From assembly GCA_003503535.1 (NCBI GenBank), contig DOCI01000131.1, forward strand, positions 16,608 through 43,898: a DNA stretch of 27,291 bases. The letters run 5' to 3'. Made by a program: the position numbers and the translations under genes. Positions 16,104-24,756 of the stretch are shown here, piece after piece. The first letter of the stretch is position 1. Every line of letters starts with the position of its first letter. The DNA is from Planctomycetaceae bacterium (GTDB taxonomy: Bacteria; Planctomycetota; Planctomycetia; Planctomycetales; Planctomycetaceae). Below the pieces are notes generated by a model. It was not told the origin of the DNA. It made no database searches and saw only the letters and a program-made list of their open reading frames with translations.

Positions 16104-16411
16104 CTCAATATCAAATCCGACAACTCGCCGACGAACTACAACCGCCTGAATCCGGCAAGCAGAGTATAGTGCTGGCTGATGACGGCAATGCAAAAGTTAT
16201 AATGTTCGCTTTTGCCGCTGGCGATGGCCTCAATGAACATGTCGCTTCACTACCGGCGATCATTCAGATCATCAACGGTGAAGCCGAACTGACTGTTGGT
16301 GAGGAACTAGTCAAAGGGAAGCCGGGGACGTGGATTCAAATGAGTGCCAAGACACCGCACAGCATTAAGGCTCAGTCACAATTGGTTATGCTATTGACGT
16401 TGCTGAAATAG
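16100..16411 (+). CDS. Small single-domain cupin protein
   Basis: The product has 103 residues forming one cupin barrel. Motif 1 is reduced (GDGLNEHVASLPAIIQIINGEAELTV, with His47), and motif 2 is GTWIQMSAKTPHSIKA with His87. Small cupins of this form bind a metal or act as small-ligand sensors, but the second His and the Glu of motif 1 are not evident, so enzymatic activity is uncertain. The start overlaps the diesterase stop as ATGA. A second, larger cupin follows after 36 bases. Substrate cannot be told from sequence. Confidence 0.85.
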   Translation: MTQYQIRQLADELQPPESGKQSIVLADDGNAKVIMFAFAAGDGLNEHVASLPAIIQIINGEAELTVGEELVKGKPGTWIQMSAKTPHSIKAQSQLVMLLTLLK

Positions 16412-16447
16412 CACACGGATAATTCTCTACATACTAAGGCACAACCA

Positions 16448-16936
16448 ATGACTACGAATATTACACCGACAATCCGTAAACCAAATGAAGGTCGTACCGT
16501 TGCCGTCGTTGGTGATGTTTACCGTTTTATGGCGACGAGTGAAGATACAAACGGTAAATATGCCATGTGGGAAGCGATTGTGCCACCGGGGGGCGGTCCA
16601 CCCCCGCATGTCCACAGTCGAGAGGAAGAGAGCTTTTATATCCTGGAAGGTGAGATCACATTCCAGATCGGTGAGGAACGTGTTGTGGCAACAATTGGGA
16701 TGTTTGCCAACATGCCTGTGGGGACGCCACATTCATTTAAGAATGAAAGCAGCCAACCAGCGAAAATGCTGATCTCTATCGCACCAGCAGGGCTGGAAAA
16801 AATGTTCTTCGAATTCGGCGTACCGCTTTCAGAAGGCTCAAACTCTGCAATGCCACCGACAAAAGACGAGATCGAGAAGTTGCTGACCATTGCTCCAGAT
16901 TATGGGATCGAAATCAGTGTGCCACACCATGATTGA
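16448..16936 (+). CDS. Cupin-domain protein, quercetinase-like type
   Basis: The product has 162 residues. Motif 1 is PPGGGPPPHVHSREEESFYILEG followed by EITFQIGEE, holding His54, His56 and a Glu at 60-61. Motif 2 is GMFANMPVGTPHSFKN with His95. This is the complete 3-His/1-Glu metal site of the quercetin 2,3-dioxygenase-like cupins. The C-terminal third (GLEKMFFEFGVPL, PPTKDEIEKLLTIAPDYGIEI) is the helical tail found in many of these small proteins. It probably binds Fe, Mn or Ni, and the substrate is unknown. It lies 36 bases after the small cupin and ends just before the ankyrin-like gene. Confidence 0.9.
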   Translation: MTTNITPTIRKPNEGRTVAVVGDVYRFMATSEDTNGKYAMWEAIVPPGGGPPPHVHSREEESFYILEGEITFQIGEERVVATIGMFANMPVGTPHSFKNESSQPAKMLISIAPAGLEKMFFEFGVPLSEGSNSAMPPTKDEIEKLLTIAPDYGIEISVPHHD

Positions 16937-16949
16937 GGACAGATTCAGT

Positions 16950-17465
16950 ATGAATTCCGAAGAAGCATTTGAAAAACTACAAATCGCAGTGCAGAACCCG
17001 CAACTTGGTCCCAGGCAAATCGCGAAACTTGCGAGTGCGGGATTCGACTTGAACGATTCGCCACAGCCACAACACCCCATCTTTATTGCGATTGCCTGCC
17101 ACCATTTCAATATCGTTAACGTTTTAATTGACCATGGTGTCCGATTTGATCACCGCGATCCCAGGCATCACAACGCCTCCGTGATTCAAAGGCTCCGCTC
17201 GCAACGAGACTTTTTTGAAGGGCTCGTCGAAAGTCCCGACCATAAAGAATCGCGAGCCATTATTAAGCGACGACTCAAGGCGACACATCAGGCAATCGAA
17301 AAGTATAACCGTCTTGTGGCTGAGGGAACGATTGAACAAATCGAAGATGCTCCCGAACAAACATATGCAGATCTTGCGAATCAACTCGAAGAGAAATTAA
17401 AAGATATTCCAGGAATGGGGGATGCGTTGCAGGCTCTGCTGACAAAGCTCCGAAGCGAATCTTGA
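16950..17465 (+). CDS. Hypothetical protein with degenerate ankyrin repeat
   Basis: The product has 171 residues from ATG 16950, chosen because GAGGA stands 10 bases upstream. A start at ATG 16929 would overlap the cupin stop by 8 bases (ATGATTGA) and is also possible. Residues about 28-60 (LASAGFDLNDSPQPQHPIFI followed by AIACHHFNIVNVLIDHGVRF) look like one to two weak ankyrin repeats, which usually mediate protein contacts. The rest is helical and charged (RAIIKRRLKATHQAIEKY, YADLANQLEEKLKDI). No signal peptide, so cytoplasmic. It is the last gene of the run that starts with the diesterase. Function unknown. Confidence 0.75.
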   Translation: MNSEEAFEKLQIAVQNPQLGPRQIAKLASAGFDLNDSPQPQHPIFIAIACHHFNIVNVLIDHGVRFDHRDPRHHNASVIQRLRSQRDFFEGLVESPDHKESRAIIKRRLKATHQAIEKYNRLVAEGTIEQIEDAPEQTYADLANQLEEKLKDIPGMGDALQALLTKLRSES

Positions 17466-17575
17466 TGTCAATGCTAATGTACTACATCTGCAACAAGTTC
17501 CAGAAACGGTGCAGACAAAATTCCTTTGATAACAATGACAGTGTTCATTTGAGGGGAAAATTATGATTCCCAATT

Positions 17576-17724
17576 GCTGGGAAATCACACTCACTCTTTC
17601 TTACAGGAGGACCAACATACTCTTGCTCAGTATCGATCAACATGCAGGATAACTGGCCATCTCGGATCGAAATCCAAGACCGATTCCTTAATGACTTCAA
17701 ACGATTGAGTATTCAGTCACGCCC
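17576..17724 (+). repeat. Diverged dispersed repeat, copy B (non-coding)
   Basis: This carries the same ordered blocks as 11671-11907 (GCTGGGAAATCACACTCA, CGATCAACATGCAGG, ACCGATTCC, CAAACGATTGA, CAGTCA) on the same strand, in a shorter form. It lies in the 324-base gap between the ankyrin-like gene and the minus-strand isomerase/epimerase gene. No gene is supported in the gap. Confidence 0.55.
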
Positions 17725-17752
17725 CAAATATTAAACTTTGGGATTTCGGGAA

Positions 17753-17772
17753 CTCAGACATAAATGTCTGAG
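17753..17772. terminator. Perfect hairpin between convergent genes, possible terminator
   Basis: CTCAGACAT-AA-ATGTCTGAG is a 9-bp perfect inverted repeat with a 2-base spacer, 17 bases beyond the stop of the minus-strand isomerase gene. There is no T-run on either strand, so factor-independent termination is doubtful. A weaker 6-bp stem (CCCAAA/TTTGGG) sits at 17723-17742. They could limit read-through between the convergent genes. Confidence 0.4.
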
Positions 17773-17789
17773 ACATCTGCTCATTTCAC

Positions 17790-18761
17790 TCACACTCTCA
17801 CCCGTCGAAAAGCTCCTCTCAACAACTCTAAACTTTTCGGAATGGCGGTGCGATAATCTTCTTTGCCTTCGAATTCAAGGGAGATGAATCCACGGTAGTT
17901 GTGTTTTTGGAGGATACTTGCGATCCGAGGGTAATCGAGATCTAACGAATACCATTGGCCACCACCATAGTAAGTCTTGGCCTGAACGAAGACTGTTTGC
18001 GGAGCGATTTTTTCGAGGCGGTCGTACGGATCATCCAGAAAGTTGCCGGTGTCGGTTGTGATTTGCAGCCAGGGGGAGTCGATCGCGTTTACGATGCGGA
18101 GGATCCCTTCGGGAGTCAGTCCCAATCCCCAGTGGTTTTCCAGAGCCATCACGATGCCGCACTTCTCAGCGGTGGGGAGGCAGGCTTCAAAAGCTTCGAT
18201 CACCCAGGGAATGGCATCTTCGTCGGTATAGCCATCAATCGGTTTCTCGATACCCCGGTTCTTCATCAGCTCATCAAAACTGCCGGACGTTCCCCAGGTG
18301 CCGGTGTTGACCCGCATGACGGGAATGCCCAGCTTGTAGGCGATTTCGAGTTGAGCAATCGTGCGGTCAATGTTCTGCTTGCGGCGGGCGCGGTCGGGAG
18401 TAACAAATCCCTGGTGCGTCGACAATCCGACGAGAGGCAATCCGAGGCGGAGTGCGTGGCGTTTGTAGCTCATCAACTTTGAATGACTGAGCAAATCATT
18501 CTGTTCGATCTGATACAGCAGCAGTTCGACACCATCGAAGCCGTATTCATCGGCAATGTCAATGCACTTGTCTATATCCCGCAGATCCGGGTTCTGAAAC
18601 CGCCACAAAGAATAGGTCGAGAGCACAATCGGATGCGTTTCCCTGGCACCGCCGCTCTTTTCCGTTTCTGCAGCCTGAGCCGAAGAGGCTCCCACGGCAC
18701 TGGTCAGCGGAACCAGTGAAAGCAAACCAGACTGGGTCAGAAATTGACGTCGAGAATTCAT
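17790..18761 (-). CDS. Tat-exported sugar phosphate isomerase/epimerase-like protein
   Basis: The product has 323 residues. The N-terminus MNSRRQFLTQSGLLSLVPL with SSAQA is a twin-arginine signal (SRRQF) with a signal-peptidase site near residue 31. The mature part is an AP-endonuclease-2/xylose-isomerase-like TIM barrel: DEYGFDGVELLLYQIE, VMALENHWGLGLTPEGIL, ITTDTGNFLDDPYDRLEKI, and near the end YRGFISLEFEGKED. The Glu (VMALENH), Asp (TTDTGNF) and terminal Glu (SLEFEG) positions fit the family's divalent-metal ligands. In planctomycetes such proteins are numerous and mostly uncharacterised; they probably act on sugars in the periplasm. It stands alone with about 280 bases of non-coding sequence upstream. 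It may belong with the sulfatase/rhamnose genes, but linkage is only proximity. Confidence 0.9.
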   Translation of the reverse strand: MNSRRQFLTQSGLLSLVPLTSAVGASSAQAAETEKSGGARETHPIVLSTYSLWRFQNPDLRDIDKCIDIADEYGFDGVELLLYQIEQNDLLSHSKLMSYKRHALRLGLPLVGLSTHQGFVTPDRARRKQNIDRTIAQLEIAYKLGIPVMRVNTGTWGTSGSFDELMKNRGIEKPIDGYTDEDAIPWVIEAFEACLPTAEKCGIVMALENHWGLGLTPEGILRIVNAIDSPWLQITTDTGNFLDDPYDRLEKIAPQTVFVQAKTYYGGGQWYSLDLDYPRIASILQKHNYRGFISLEFEGKEDYRTAIPKSLELLRGAFRRVRV

Positions 18762-19045
18762 GGAATAGCCTCATGATGCGAGAAATGAATCGAAAATCAT
18801 TCTACTTCATCTCGATCGAGGAGATAAGTATGCTGGAAGAATCTGACAGGAAATGATCCATTTCAAAAGACAGGAATCGCGGTGTCCAACGAATGTGTTG
18901 TACCCTGCAGAATACGATTTAAGGACAATACCGAAATGGCCAGGATTATCCACCCACTGCTCGCATTGATCGCTTCGGCGACAGACCGGAAATAAGTCTA
19001 ATATAGAGAATTATAAATCAATGGAATTGAGACTGTCACGTTTCA

Positions 19046-21043
19046 TTAAAAATCGGATTCGTAAATTGCTTCTCCAGTGGATTTCGTTACTTTGATGCTT
19101 GTGATTGTTATTTTTCCATTGGATTTTGAGGGGTCAAGTCGAATGGCAGTAAGCGGACTTTGAGTACTCCATTTCAAATGATAGGTATGAGGTTGGCCAT
19201 CGTGGTTGACATCGAAAAGAACACTGCGATCTCGATGAAACCCACCCGGTTCTCCAGCTTCTCGCCAGTAGAATTGGCCTTCTCTGGAAGAGTCGGAAGA
19301 GAATGTCATGGTGATTTCAAAGTCAGATTTTTCAACTGGTACTTGCAGTGTATAACTGAAATAGGGATCTGTTCCTGAACTGGTGACGATCAACTTACCC
19401 TCTCTTAGTGCAAGACTGCAATCACCATCGGGTTGCCAGCCCGCAACAGGCTTATCAAGAAACTTGGCTCGCTTTTTTGCAGGAGTCCTTGCTCCGCCTT
19501 TGAGAGACGATTTCCCCTCAAGCATCGGTTGATACTTTGAGGCATCAAACCTGGGATTCGGCAAAGGCAGGACGGCTTGCGTCTCTTTCAGGAATTCGTC
19601 AATCAGCAAGTCAAGTTCTTTCACCTTTTCCGACTTCACTAAAGCCAGGTTATTCTGCTCGCCAATGTCCTCCTTGAGATTGTAAAGTTTGTATCGATGG
19701 TTTCCATTCTCACCGCCGAAGAAAATGCGTATTAGCTTCCAGTCTTCTGAATGTACGCTGACAGCAGCGGGTAGCCATTCAGGGATTGGTGGACTGTGAG
19801 GGAAATACGTGAAGATCGCTTCGCGATCGAGATGCTTTCCTTCCAGAGCGGGAACAATACTAACACCATCGAAGTTCTGTCCCTGCTGAGGAGCAATTGA
19901 GAGCATTTCCAGCAGGGTCGGGTAATAGTCGCAACTTTGAATGATTTCCTCACTTCGGGAATCTGCTTGAATGTGTTTTGGATAAACAACAATTGCCGGG
20001 CCACGAACGCCCCCTTCGTACATTGTCGCTTTTCCGCCACGAAGAGGGGCGTTGCTGGTCGCGGAAGTGCCATCGACTTCGTTGTACATGTTGCCGCCGT
20101 TGTCCGATGCAAAAAATATGATTGTATGATCGGCAATCTTGAGCCGATCCAACGTATCAAGCAATGTTCCCACCGCATCATCCATGCTTTCGATCATTGC
20201 AGCATAAGTGGGGCTGCGTTGGGAATCGGTAGGATCGACATTCTTTTTGTACTGATCGATCAAATCCTGCTTGGCATCAAACGGAGCATGGACGCTGAAC
20301 ATCCAGTAGTTTAGAAAGAACGGTTCGTCGGTATGCTGCTCCATGAAGGCAATGGCTTCCTTCGCCATGCGGTCTTCGAGATGTTCATCGGGTATTAGCG
20401 GATCGTGATCAAAGTCTTTGAACTTCCACGGCGCGACGTAACTGCCCGCCGGGCCAGGGCCGGGATGATGAGGCACGTCAACATCGAACCCATGTTCCAG
20501 CGGCGAGTACGGTTCCGACCCCAGGTGCCATTTACCGAAGTGCCCCGTGGCGTATCCATTGTCCTTGAACATTTCAGCCAGTGTGTAGTATTTCTTATCG
20601 AGTCTCGTGACTGGGTTAGGAAATGTCGCTTTGTGATTAACAGGTCCTGTCGGGCTGGTTGTTGCCTGCAGTAGGATTTGTGGCAAATGACAATTGGGAG
20701 CAGTGATGCCAGTTCTTGCGGGACTCAGTCCTGTCAGAATACTGGCCCGTGTTGGAGAGCAGAGTGGACTTGAAGAATAAGCACGGGTAAAAGTCATGCC
20801 GCGTTCAGCCAGTCGCTGAATGTTGGGCGTTTTGTAGAAGTTCGTCGTGCCAAACAACGTAGTGTCACTCCAGCCGAGATCATCCGCCAGAATGAAAACA
20901 ACATTTGGTTTGGATGCAGCCCAGGCAGAAGAAGACATCAAGATAAACACAACGATGCAAATCAATGAAGTGAATTGCTTGTTCGAATCAGCAAATTGGT
21001 TCAGGAGCTCGCTTTCAAAACAGGAGAAATATTCTGATTTCAT
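19046..21043 (-). CDS. Type I sulfatase (arylsulfatase family), exported
   Basis: The product has 665 residues. [21 protein letters not shown] holds the two metal-binding Asp residues. [15 protein letters not shown] at residues 91-105 is the formylglycine signature CxPxR, with Cys95 to be converted to formylglycine. [10 protein letters not shown] carries the catalytic Lys and His, and FFASDNGGN the late metal Asp-Asn pair. The C-terminal 130 residues after the linker ([12 protein letters not shown] through [11 protein letters not shown]) form an added beta-sandwich typical of planctomycete sulfatases. The N-terminal 25 residues precede the hydrophobic segment [17 protein letters not shown]; a shorter start is possible. 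It hydrolyses sulfate esters, probably on polysaccharides, in the periplasm. It ends the rhamnose isomerase/permease run, 106 bases after the small membrane protein, which suggests a sulfated rhamnose-containing glycan. Confidence 0.95.
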   Translation of the reverse strand: MKSEYFSCFESELLNQFADSNKQFTSLICIVVFILMSSSAWAASKPNVVFILADDLGWSDTTLFGTTNFYKTPNIQRLAERGMTFTRAYSSSPLCSPTRASILTGLSPARTGITAPNCHLPQILLQATTSPTGPVNHKATFPNPVTRLDKKYYTLAEMFKDNGYATGHFGKWHLGSEPYSPLEHGFDVDVPHHPGPGPAGSYVAPWKFKDFDHDPLIPDEHLEDRMAKEAIAFMEQHTDEPFFLNYWMFSVHAPFDAKQDLIDQYKKNVDPTDSQRSPTYAAMIESMDDAVGTLLDTLDRLKIADHTIIFFASDNGGNMYNEVDGTSATSNAPLRGGKATMYEGGVRGPAIVVYPKHIQADSRSEEIIQSCDYYPTLLEMLSIAPQQGQNFDGVSIVPALEGKHLDREAIFTYFPHSPPIPEWLPAAVSVHSEDWKLIRIFFGGENGNHRYKLYNLKEDIGEQNNLALVKSEKVKELDLLIDEFLKETQAVLPLPNPRFDASKYQPMLEGKSSLKGGARTPAKKRAKFLDKPVAGWQPDGDCSLALREGKLIVTSSGTDPYFSYTLQVPVEKSDFEITMTFSSDSSREGQFYWREAGEPGGFHRDRSVLFDVNHDGQPHTYHLKWSTQSPLTAIRLDPSKSNGKITITSIKVTKSTGEAIYESDF

Positions 21044-21149
21044 AGGGATTCGTTTTCGTTAAATAGGTTGGGGTGACAGCAATACAAAGGGACGGATTTG
21101 AACTGAGCAGTTTCTCAGAATGAAATGACAATCCTGCGTTTGTATGCGA

Positions 21150-21341
21150 TCAGATCTCGATATCTTTTGCATCCACTGGTAAATCACGTCCCATCCATAA
21201 TGGAGTGATCAAAAACCAGACAACCGTACCCACTAATGCCGAAATTATTACCGTTTCATGTCCGATCATCCCACTAAAGTAAAGCAGGCACGGCACGATT
21301 GTCGCAGCCAAGGCGATCCATGAGATGAGTTTGAGAAACAT
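21150..21341 (-). CDS. Small two-helix membrane protein next to permease
   Basis: The product has 63 residues, with two hydrophobic helices at about 4-25 (KLISWIALAATIVPCLLYFSG) and 30-48 (TVIISALVGTVVWFLITPLW), then a short polar tail MGRDLPVDAKDIEI. It lies 56 bases after the permease stop on the same strand and before the sulfatase, so it is probably cotranscribed. Small proteins of this size next to secondary transporters can be accessory subunits. No family was recognised. The clear helix pattern and position argue that it is a true gene. Confidence 0.65.
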   Translation of the reverse strand: MFLKLISWIALAATIVPCLLYFSGMIGHETVIISALVGTVVWFLITPLWMGRDLPVDAKDIEI

Positions 21342-21397
21342 GATACGATTTTCCTGATTTGATTATTGTCAGTTGAATTTCTGATATTACTTGTCGG

Positions 21398-22807
21398 TCA
21401 TACCATTTTTCTTTGTGTGAGTTTACTCAATAGAAGATAGATCACACCGCAAGCGATCCAGGCAGGAATGACGGCATATGCTGCGAACAATCCCTGCCAG
21501 AAAATCAAATAGAGGCCTACCGAAACAGGAAGCAACCAGGCAATCAGCACGGCAAAATGAATTCGAATCCCGCTGTGGTAGGAATATTCGTCTGTCATTC
21601 CAAATTTCTTCATAAGGTAGTAGTCGACAAAAATGACAGCTCCCATTGGGCCCAGAACCGTTCCGTAAGTCCCCACGAAACCGAGTAATTGAGCCGAGAG
21701 ATTCGGAAACGCTCCTGCCAAAGTGGCGACCGCGCCTGCGATCAACGTCATCATCGTCCGGGAACTCTTGGGGATCACTCCCTGAAAAGCCAGGCCCGCT
21801 CGATAAATAGTGGGGTTTGCTGTTGTCCAGCCGGCGATCACGACACAAATAATTCCAGTCCACCCCAGCGCCTGAAATGCCAACAAGCCGGGATTTGCAC
21901 TGACTTTCCCATCAGCTCCGACTGCGAGATCCGGTTGCACTTTTATCAGTGCAGCCAGCAATAAGGCTGCTGAAATCCAGGCCATGTAGTGACCGAGAAA
22001 CATGCCAACCGCGGGGGCCCAACCGGAGGAATTATTGCGAGCAAATCGGAAGATGGAAAGATCGGCCATCCCAAAGTGCATTGCTCCATTACAAAGCCAG
22101 GCGAACGTCACAATCTGCCAGAAGCCAAATGATTGCGGACCATTCTTATCCTGAACAAAAGCGATGGCATCCGTCCAGAATTTTCCATCCGTCAAAGCGA
22201 CGACCGATGTTGCATTCAATTGAACCAGGGAGACAATTCCACATGCAGCAAAAATCGAAATCATCCAGGGAGCAGCAATGTTGGCGACATGAGCTACCAT
22301 CCCATAACCGGCAGCTGCGGTGATCGCCATCATAATTCCGACAATAACCACCAGAGCAGTGAATGAGGGAGCACCGAGTGCAAAGGTCGACTCGGGAACT
22401 TCATAGAAAATCCCGAACGGTACGCCCACTGCGCTGGCAGAAACAGTCACCATCGCCCCGGCCAAGAAACAGAAGAGTAAACCGTTCACCACATTGTAAA
22501 ACTTGACCAGTGAGCCGCCGGCAATACGTTCTAGCTGGTAATACAGAGTTGTTCGTTTCGCGATTGCAATCGGGGTGACCAGAAACCGCCACGTCAGCAC
22601 CGCCAGAAGATTGCCCAGCAGCAACCCTGACAGAAGATCTTGTAAACTGGCCCCGGCTGCCAGAAAGAGCGGCCCAATCATAAACTCAGTCCCGGCAGCA
22701 TGCTCACCAGCATACATCCCCCAGAACTTTCCAGATCCAAGTAACTCAGAATCCGGCACCGGCTCCCGTTCGAATTCACCAACAGAAGTTGAGGGCTCTT
22801 CGTTCAT
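21398..22807 (-). CDS. NCS1-type purine/cytosine permease-like transporter
   Basis: The product has 469 residues from ATG 22805-22807. The track beginning four codons earlier would use a TTG, and a GGA site sits about 10 bases upstream of the ATG. About 12 membrane helices are visible. The N-terminal part has SGKFWGMYAGEHAAGTEFMIGP and GASLQDLLSGLLLGNLLAVL, the beginning of NCS1 (codB/PuuP) permeases, where TM1 and TM3 shape the substrate site. Known members carry nucleobases, allantoin or related compounds with Na+ or H+. Its place directly after L-rhamnose isomerase (49 bases) and before a sulfatase suggests instead a sugar or sugar-linked substrate in this subgroup; this is inference. A small two-helix protein follows. 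It may supply L-rhamnose to the isomerase. Confidence 0.85.
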   Translation of the reverse strand: MNEEPSTSVGEFEREPVPDSELLGSGKFWGMYAGEHAAGTEFMIGPLFLAAGASLQDLLSGLLLGNLLAVLTWRFLVTPIAIAKRTTLYYQLERIAGGSLVKFYNVVNGLLFCFLAGAMVTVSASAVGVPFGIFYEVPESTFALGAPSFTALVVIVGIMMAITAAAGYGMVAHVANIAAPWMISIFAACGIVSLVQLNATSVVALTDGKFWTDAIAFVQDKNGPQSFGFWQIVTFAWLCNGAMHFGMADLSIFRFARNNSSGWAPAVGMFLGHYMAWISAALLLAALIKVQPDLAVGADGKVSANPGLLAFQALGWTGIICVVIAGWTTANPTIYRAGLAFQGVIPKSSRTMMTLIAGAVATLAGAFPNLSAQLLGFVGTYGTVLGPMGAVIFVDYYLMKKFGMTDEYSYHSGIRIHFAVLIAWLLPVSVGLYLIFWQGLFAAYAVIPAWIACGVIYLLLSKLTQRKMV

Positions 22808-22856
22808 CCAAATTTCCAATAATTGCTTCTACTTCAAAATGGGCAATCAGTCGTGC

Positions 22857-24185
22857 CTATATGTCTTGTTGACCAAATGAATGAGTGACCGATTCCTGGC
22901 TACGCAGCGAGAGGACATTTCTTTCATACTGACCAACGGTTTCCAACCATTTGGCTCCTACGGGTACATCACAGGCCTGACAGTAATAGTCCCATATCGC
23001 ACTCCAGGGCATTGACTTATTCTCTTCCATTAATGCCAGACGTGCGGTGTAATTACCCTCTTTTTCCAGGGCCTGCAGTTTTTGTGTTGGCTCCAATAAA
23101 GCCACCAGCAATGCTTTGACTGTATTACGGGTTCCGATTGCCCAGGCTGCCACCCGATTGATACTGGCATCGAAGAAATCAAGCCCGATGTGCACACGAC
23201 TCAGATGATCACCTCGCACAATCTCGTGCATGATCGCCTGCAATTCGTCGTTGAATGTCACAACGTGATCGCTGTCCCAACGAACACCACGACTCACATG
23301 CAGCAACAATTCGGGAACATACATTAAGACTGACGAGATTTTATCGGAAATGACTTCTGTCGGGTGGAAATGACCTGCATCCATACACAGCATTTTATTC
23401 CGGGAGATCGCATAACCCAGATAGAATTCGTGAGAACCGACGACATAGCTCTCTGAGCCGATTCCAAATAATTTACATTCGATGGCATCCCGAGTTAGTT
23501 CACGGGAAATTTCTTCTGCAAAAATCTTATCGAGGGAATCAGCCAGTCGTTCGCGTGGAGCCTTGCGGCTTGCAGGAGTATCTTTAAAGCCATCGGGCAC
23601 CCAAAAATTATTAATGCAGGGATTCCCTTGAGCCTCTCCCATTGCGGCAGCAATTTTCCGGCAGGCGATTCCGTGATCGATCCAGAATTGACGGATGCCC
23701 GCATCTTGATGAGCGAGAGTGAATCCGTCGACTGCTTTGGCGTGAGAGAAGTAGCTGGGGTTGAAGTCGAGTGAGATTCTCTGACTGGCAGACCAGTCCA
23801 TCCAGCTCTGAAAATGTTCAATCCCGATTTCATCCCGATCAACCGACCCCCGATCAACCGACCCCCGATCAACCGACCCATGAAACTCACCATAAATAGC
23901 ATGCAGGTTTAAGCGGTGTTTTCCAGGAATCAGTGAATAAGCCAATTCCAGATCGTTCCGCAATTCATCTGCGGTTCGTGCTCGACCGGGATAATTGCCA
24001 GTGACCGCAAGTCCGTTGCCAAGTGCACCATCATCACGCTCAAAGCCGGCAACATCATCACCTTGCCAGCAATGCACGGAAATGGAAATGGTCTTCAGGA
24101 TCTGCAATACCTTATCAACATCCACATCGATCTCTGCATACCGTTCTTTCGCAAGTTCGTAGGCCCGACTGATATTTTCTGACAT
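22857..24185 (-). CDS. rhaA: L-rhamnose isomerase
   Basis: The product has 442 residues, close to E. coli RhaA (419). The order of conserved blocks follows it: [15 protein letters not shown] (35-49), [31 protein letters not shown] (85-100), [56 protein letters not shown], and [20 protein letters not shown] followed by GTRN. Metal ligands (Glu, Asp, His of DAGHFHP and the later Asp) are kept. It interconverts L-rhamnose and L-rhamnulose in the cytoplasm with Mn. After LHAIYGEFH the protein has GSVDR three times in a row (103-117), ten residues more than E. coli has in this loop. It leads a run with permease, small membrane protein and sulfatase. An AraC-type gene lies upstream, divergent. Rhamnulose kinase and aldolase are not in the window. 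Confidence 0.97.
   Translation of the reverse strand: MSENISRAYELAKERYAEIDVDVDKVLQILKTISISVHCWQGDDVAGFERDDGALGNGLAVTGNYPGRARTADELRNDLELAYSLIPGKHRLNLHAIYGEFHGSVDRGSVDRGSVDRDEIGIEHFQSWMDWSASQRISLDFNPSYFSHAKAVDGFTLAHQDAGIRQFWIDHGIACRKIAAAMGEAQGNPCINNFWVPDGFKDTPASRKAPRERLADSLDKIFAEEISRELTRDAIECKLFGIGSESYVVGSHEFYLGYAISRNKMLCMDAGHFHPTEVISDKISSVLMYVPELLLHVSRGVRWDSDHVVTFNDELQAIMHEIVRGDHLSRVHIGLDFFDASINRVAAWAIGTRNTVKALLVALLEPTQKLQALEKEGNYTARLALMEENKSMPWSAIWDYYCQACDVPVGAKWLETVGQYERNVLSLRSQESVTHSFGQQDI
23836..23880 (-). repeat. Three 15-bp tandem repeats inside rhaA
   Basis: The plus-strand unit CGATCAACCGACCCC is repeated three times head to tail; the last copy ends in A. On the coding strand each unit encodes GSVDR, so the frame is kept. 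It adds two extra units relative to the length of E. coli RhaA in the surface loop after HAIY. A repeat this exact indicates recent slippage. Confidence 0.9.
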
Positions 24186-24249
24186 GGCGGCTAACTATCT
24201 TGACTAAGATGCTCAGAGAACGTCCATGACGTGATTGCCGAAATCAGAT

Positions 24250-24678
24250 TTACTTAGATTTAAGATCAAAACTGAATGTCTGAGAATCAGGAGAAACAGT
24301 AGCCGTCAGACCTGAAGTTTTCGGATCATTATATTTTTCAGGGATTCTCGAAACTCCTTCATCCACGATGTTTCCCTGATCATCCACACTCCCCGGCTCT
24401 TTTTCCCAGGAATTCACCGCGACATTATAGGTTCCTGGCTGGATCCCGGAGGAACTGGCTGCTTCTTGAATTGTGAATGAACCGCCATTAATAATGCCGA
24501 CGCCTGCTGAAACACCACTTTCATTTGAAAAAACAACTGATCCAGACTCCAGAGGAGCACCTTCCAGTGTGACTGTTCCTGAAGCAGAGAGCCGACCATC
24601 ACTTCCACCACCACAGCCAGAGCAGACTAACATCGACAGCAACAGGATTCCGAAAGAATTTATTGATAGTTTCTTCAC
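24250..24678 (-). CDS. Small lipoprotein with carboxypeptidase-regulatory-like beta domain
   Basis: The product has 142 residues from GTG 24676-24678; AAGG lies about 11 bases upstream. An ATG at 24756 would put 26 extra residues before the signal and overlap the previous gene's stop region, so it is unlikely. KKLSINSFGILLLSMLVCSGCGGG is a lipoprotein signal with lipidated Cys. Next comes a beta domain (ASGTVTLEGAPLESGSVVFSN, GSFTIQEAASSSGIQPGTYNV) and an end DSQTFSFDLKSK. It is the paralogue of the protein at 13434-13865. Here it lies downstream of the DUF1559 gene, with the order opposite to that pair. Both genes probably share one transcript, with the start 78 bases after the DUF1559 stop. 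Function unknown. Confidence 0.85.
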   Translation of the reverse strand: MKKLSINSFGILLLSMLVCSGCGGGSDGRLSASGTVTLEGAPLESGSVVFSNESGVSAGVGIINGGSFTIQEAASSSGIQPGTYNVAVNSWEKEPGSVDDQGNIVDEGVSRIPEKYNDPKTSGLTATVSPDSQTFSFDLKSK

Positions 24679-24756
24679 GTCGTTTAACCTTAAGAGGTAA
24701 AAAGAAAAGCAGGGGACCCCAAGGGCACACCCTGCCTGATTTTGATTTGTGAGCAA

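Noticed and set aside
23836..23880. Short tandem repeats considered as a CRISPR-like array
   Set aside because: The units are contiguous without spacers and code in frame within rhaA.
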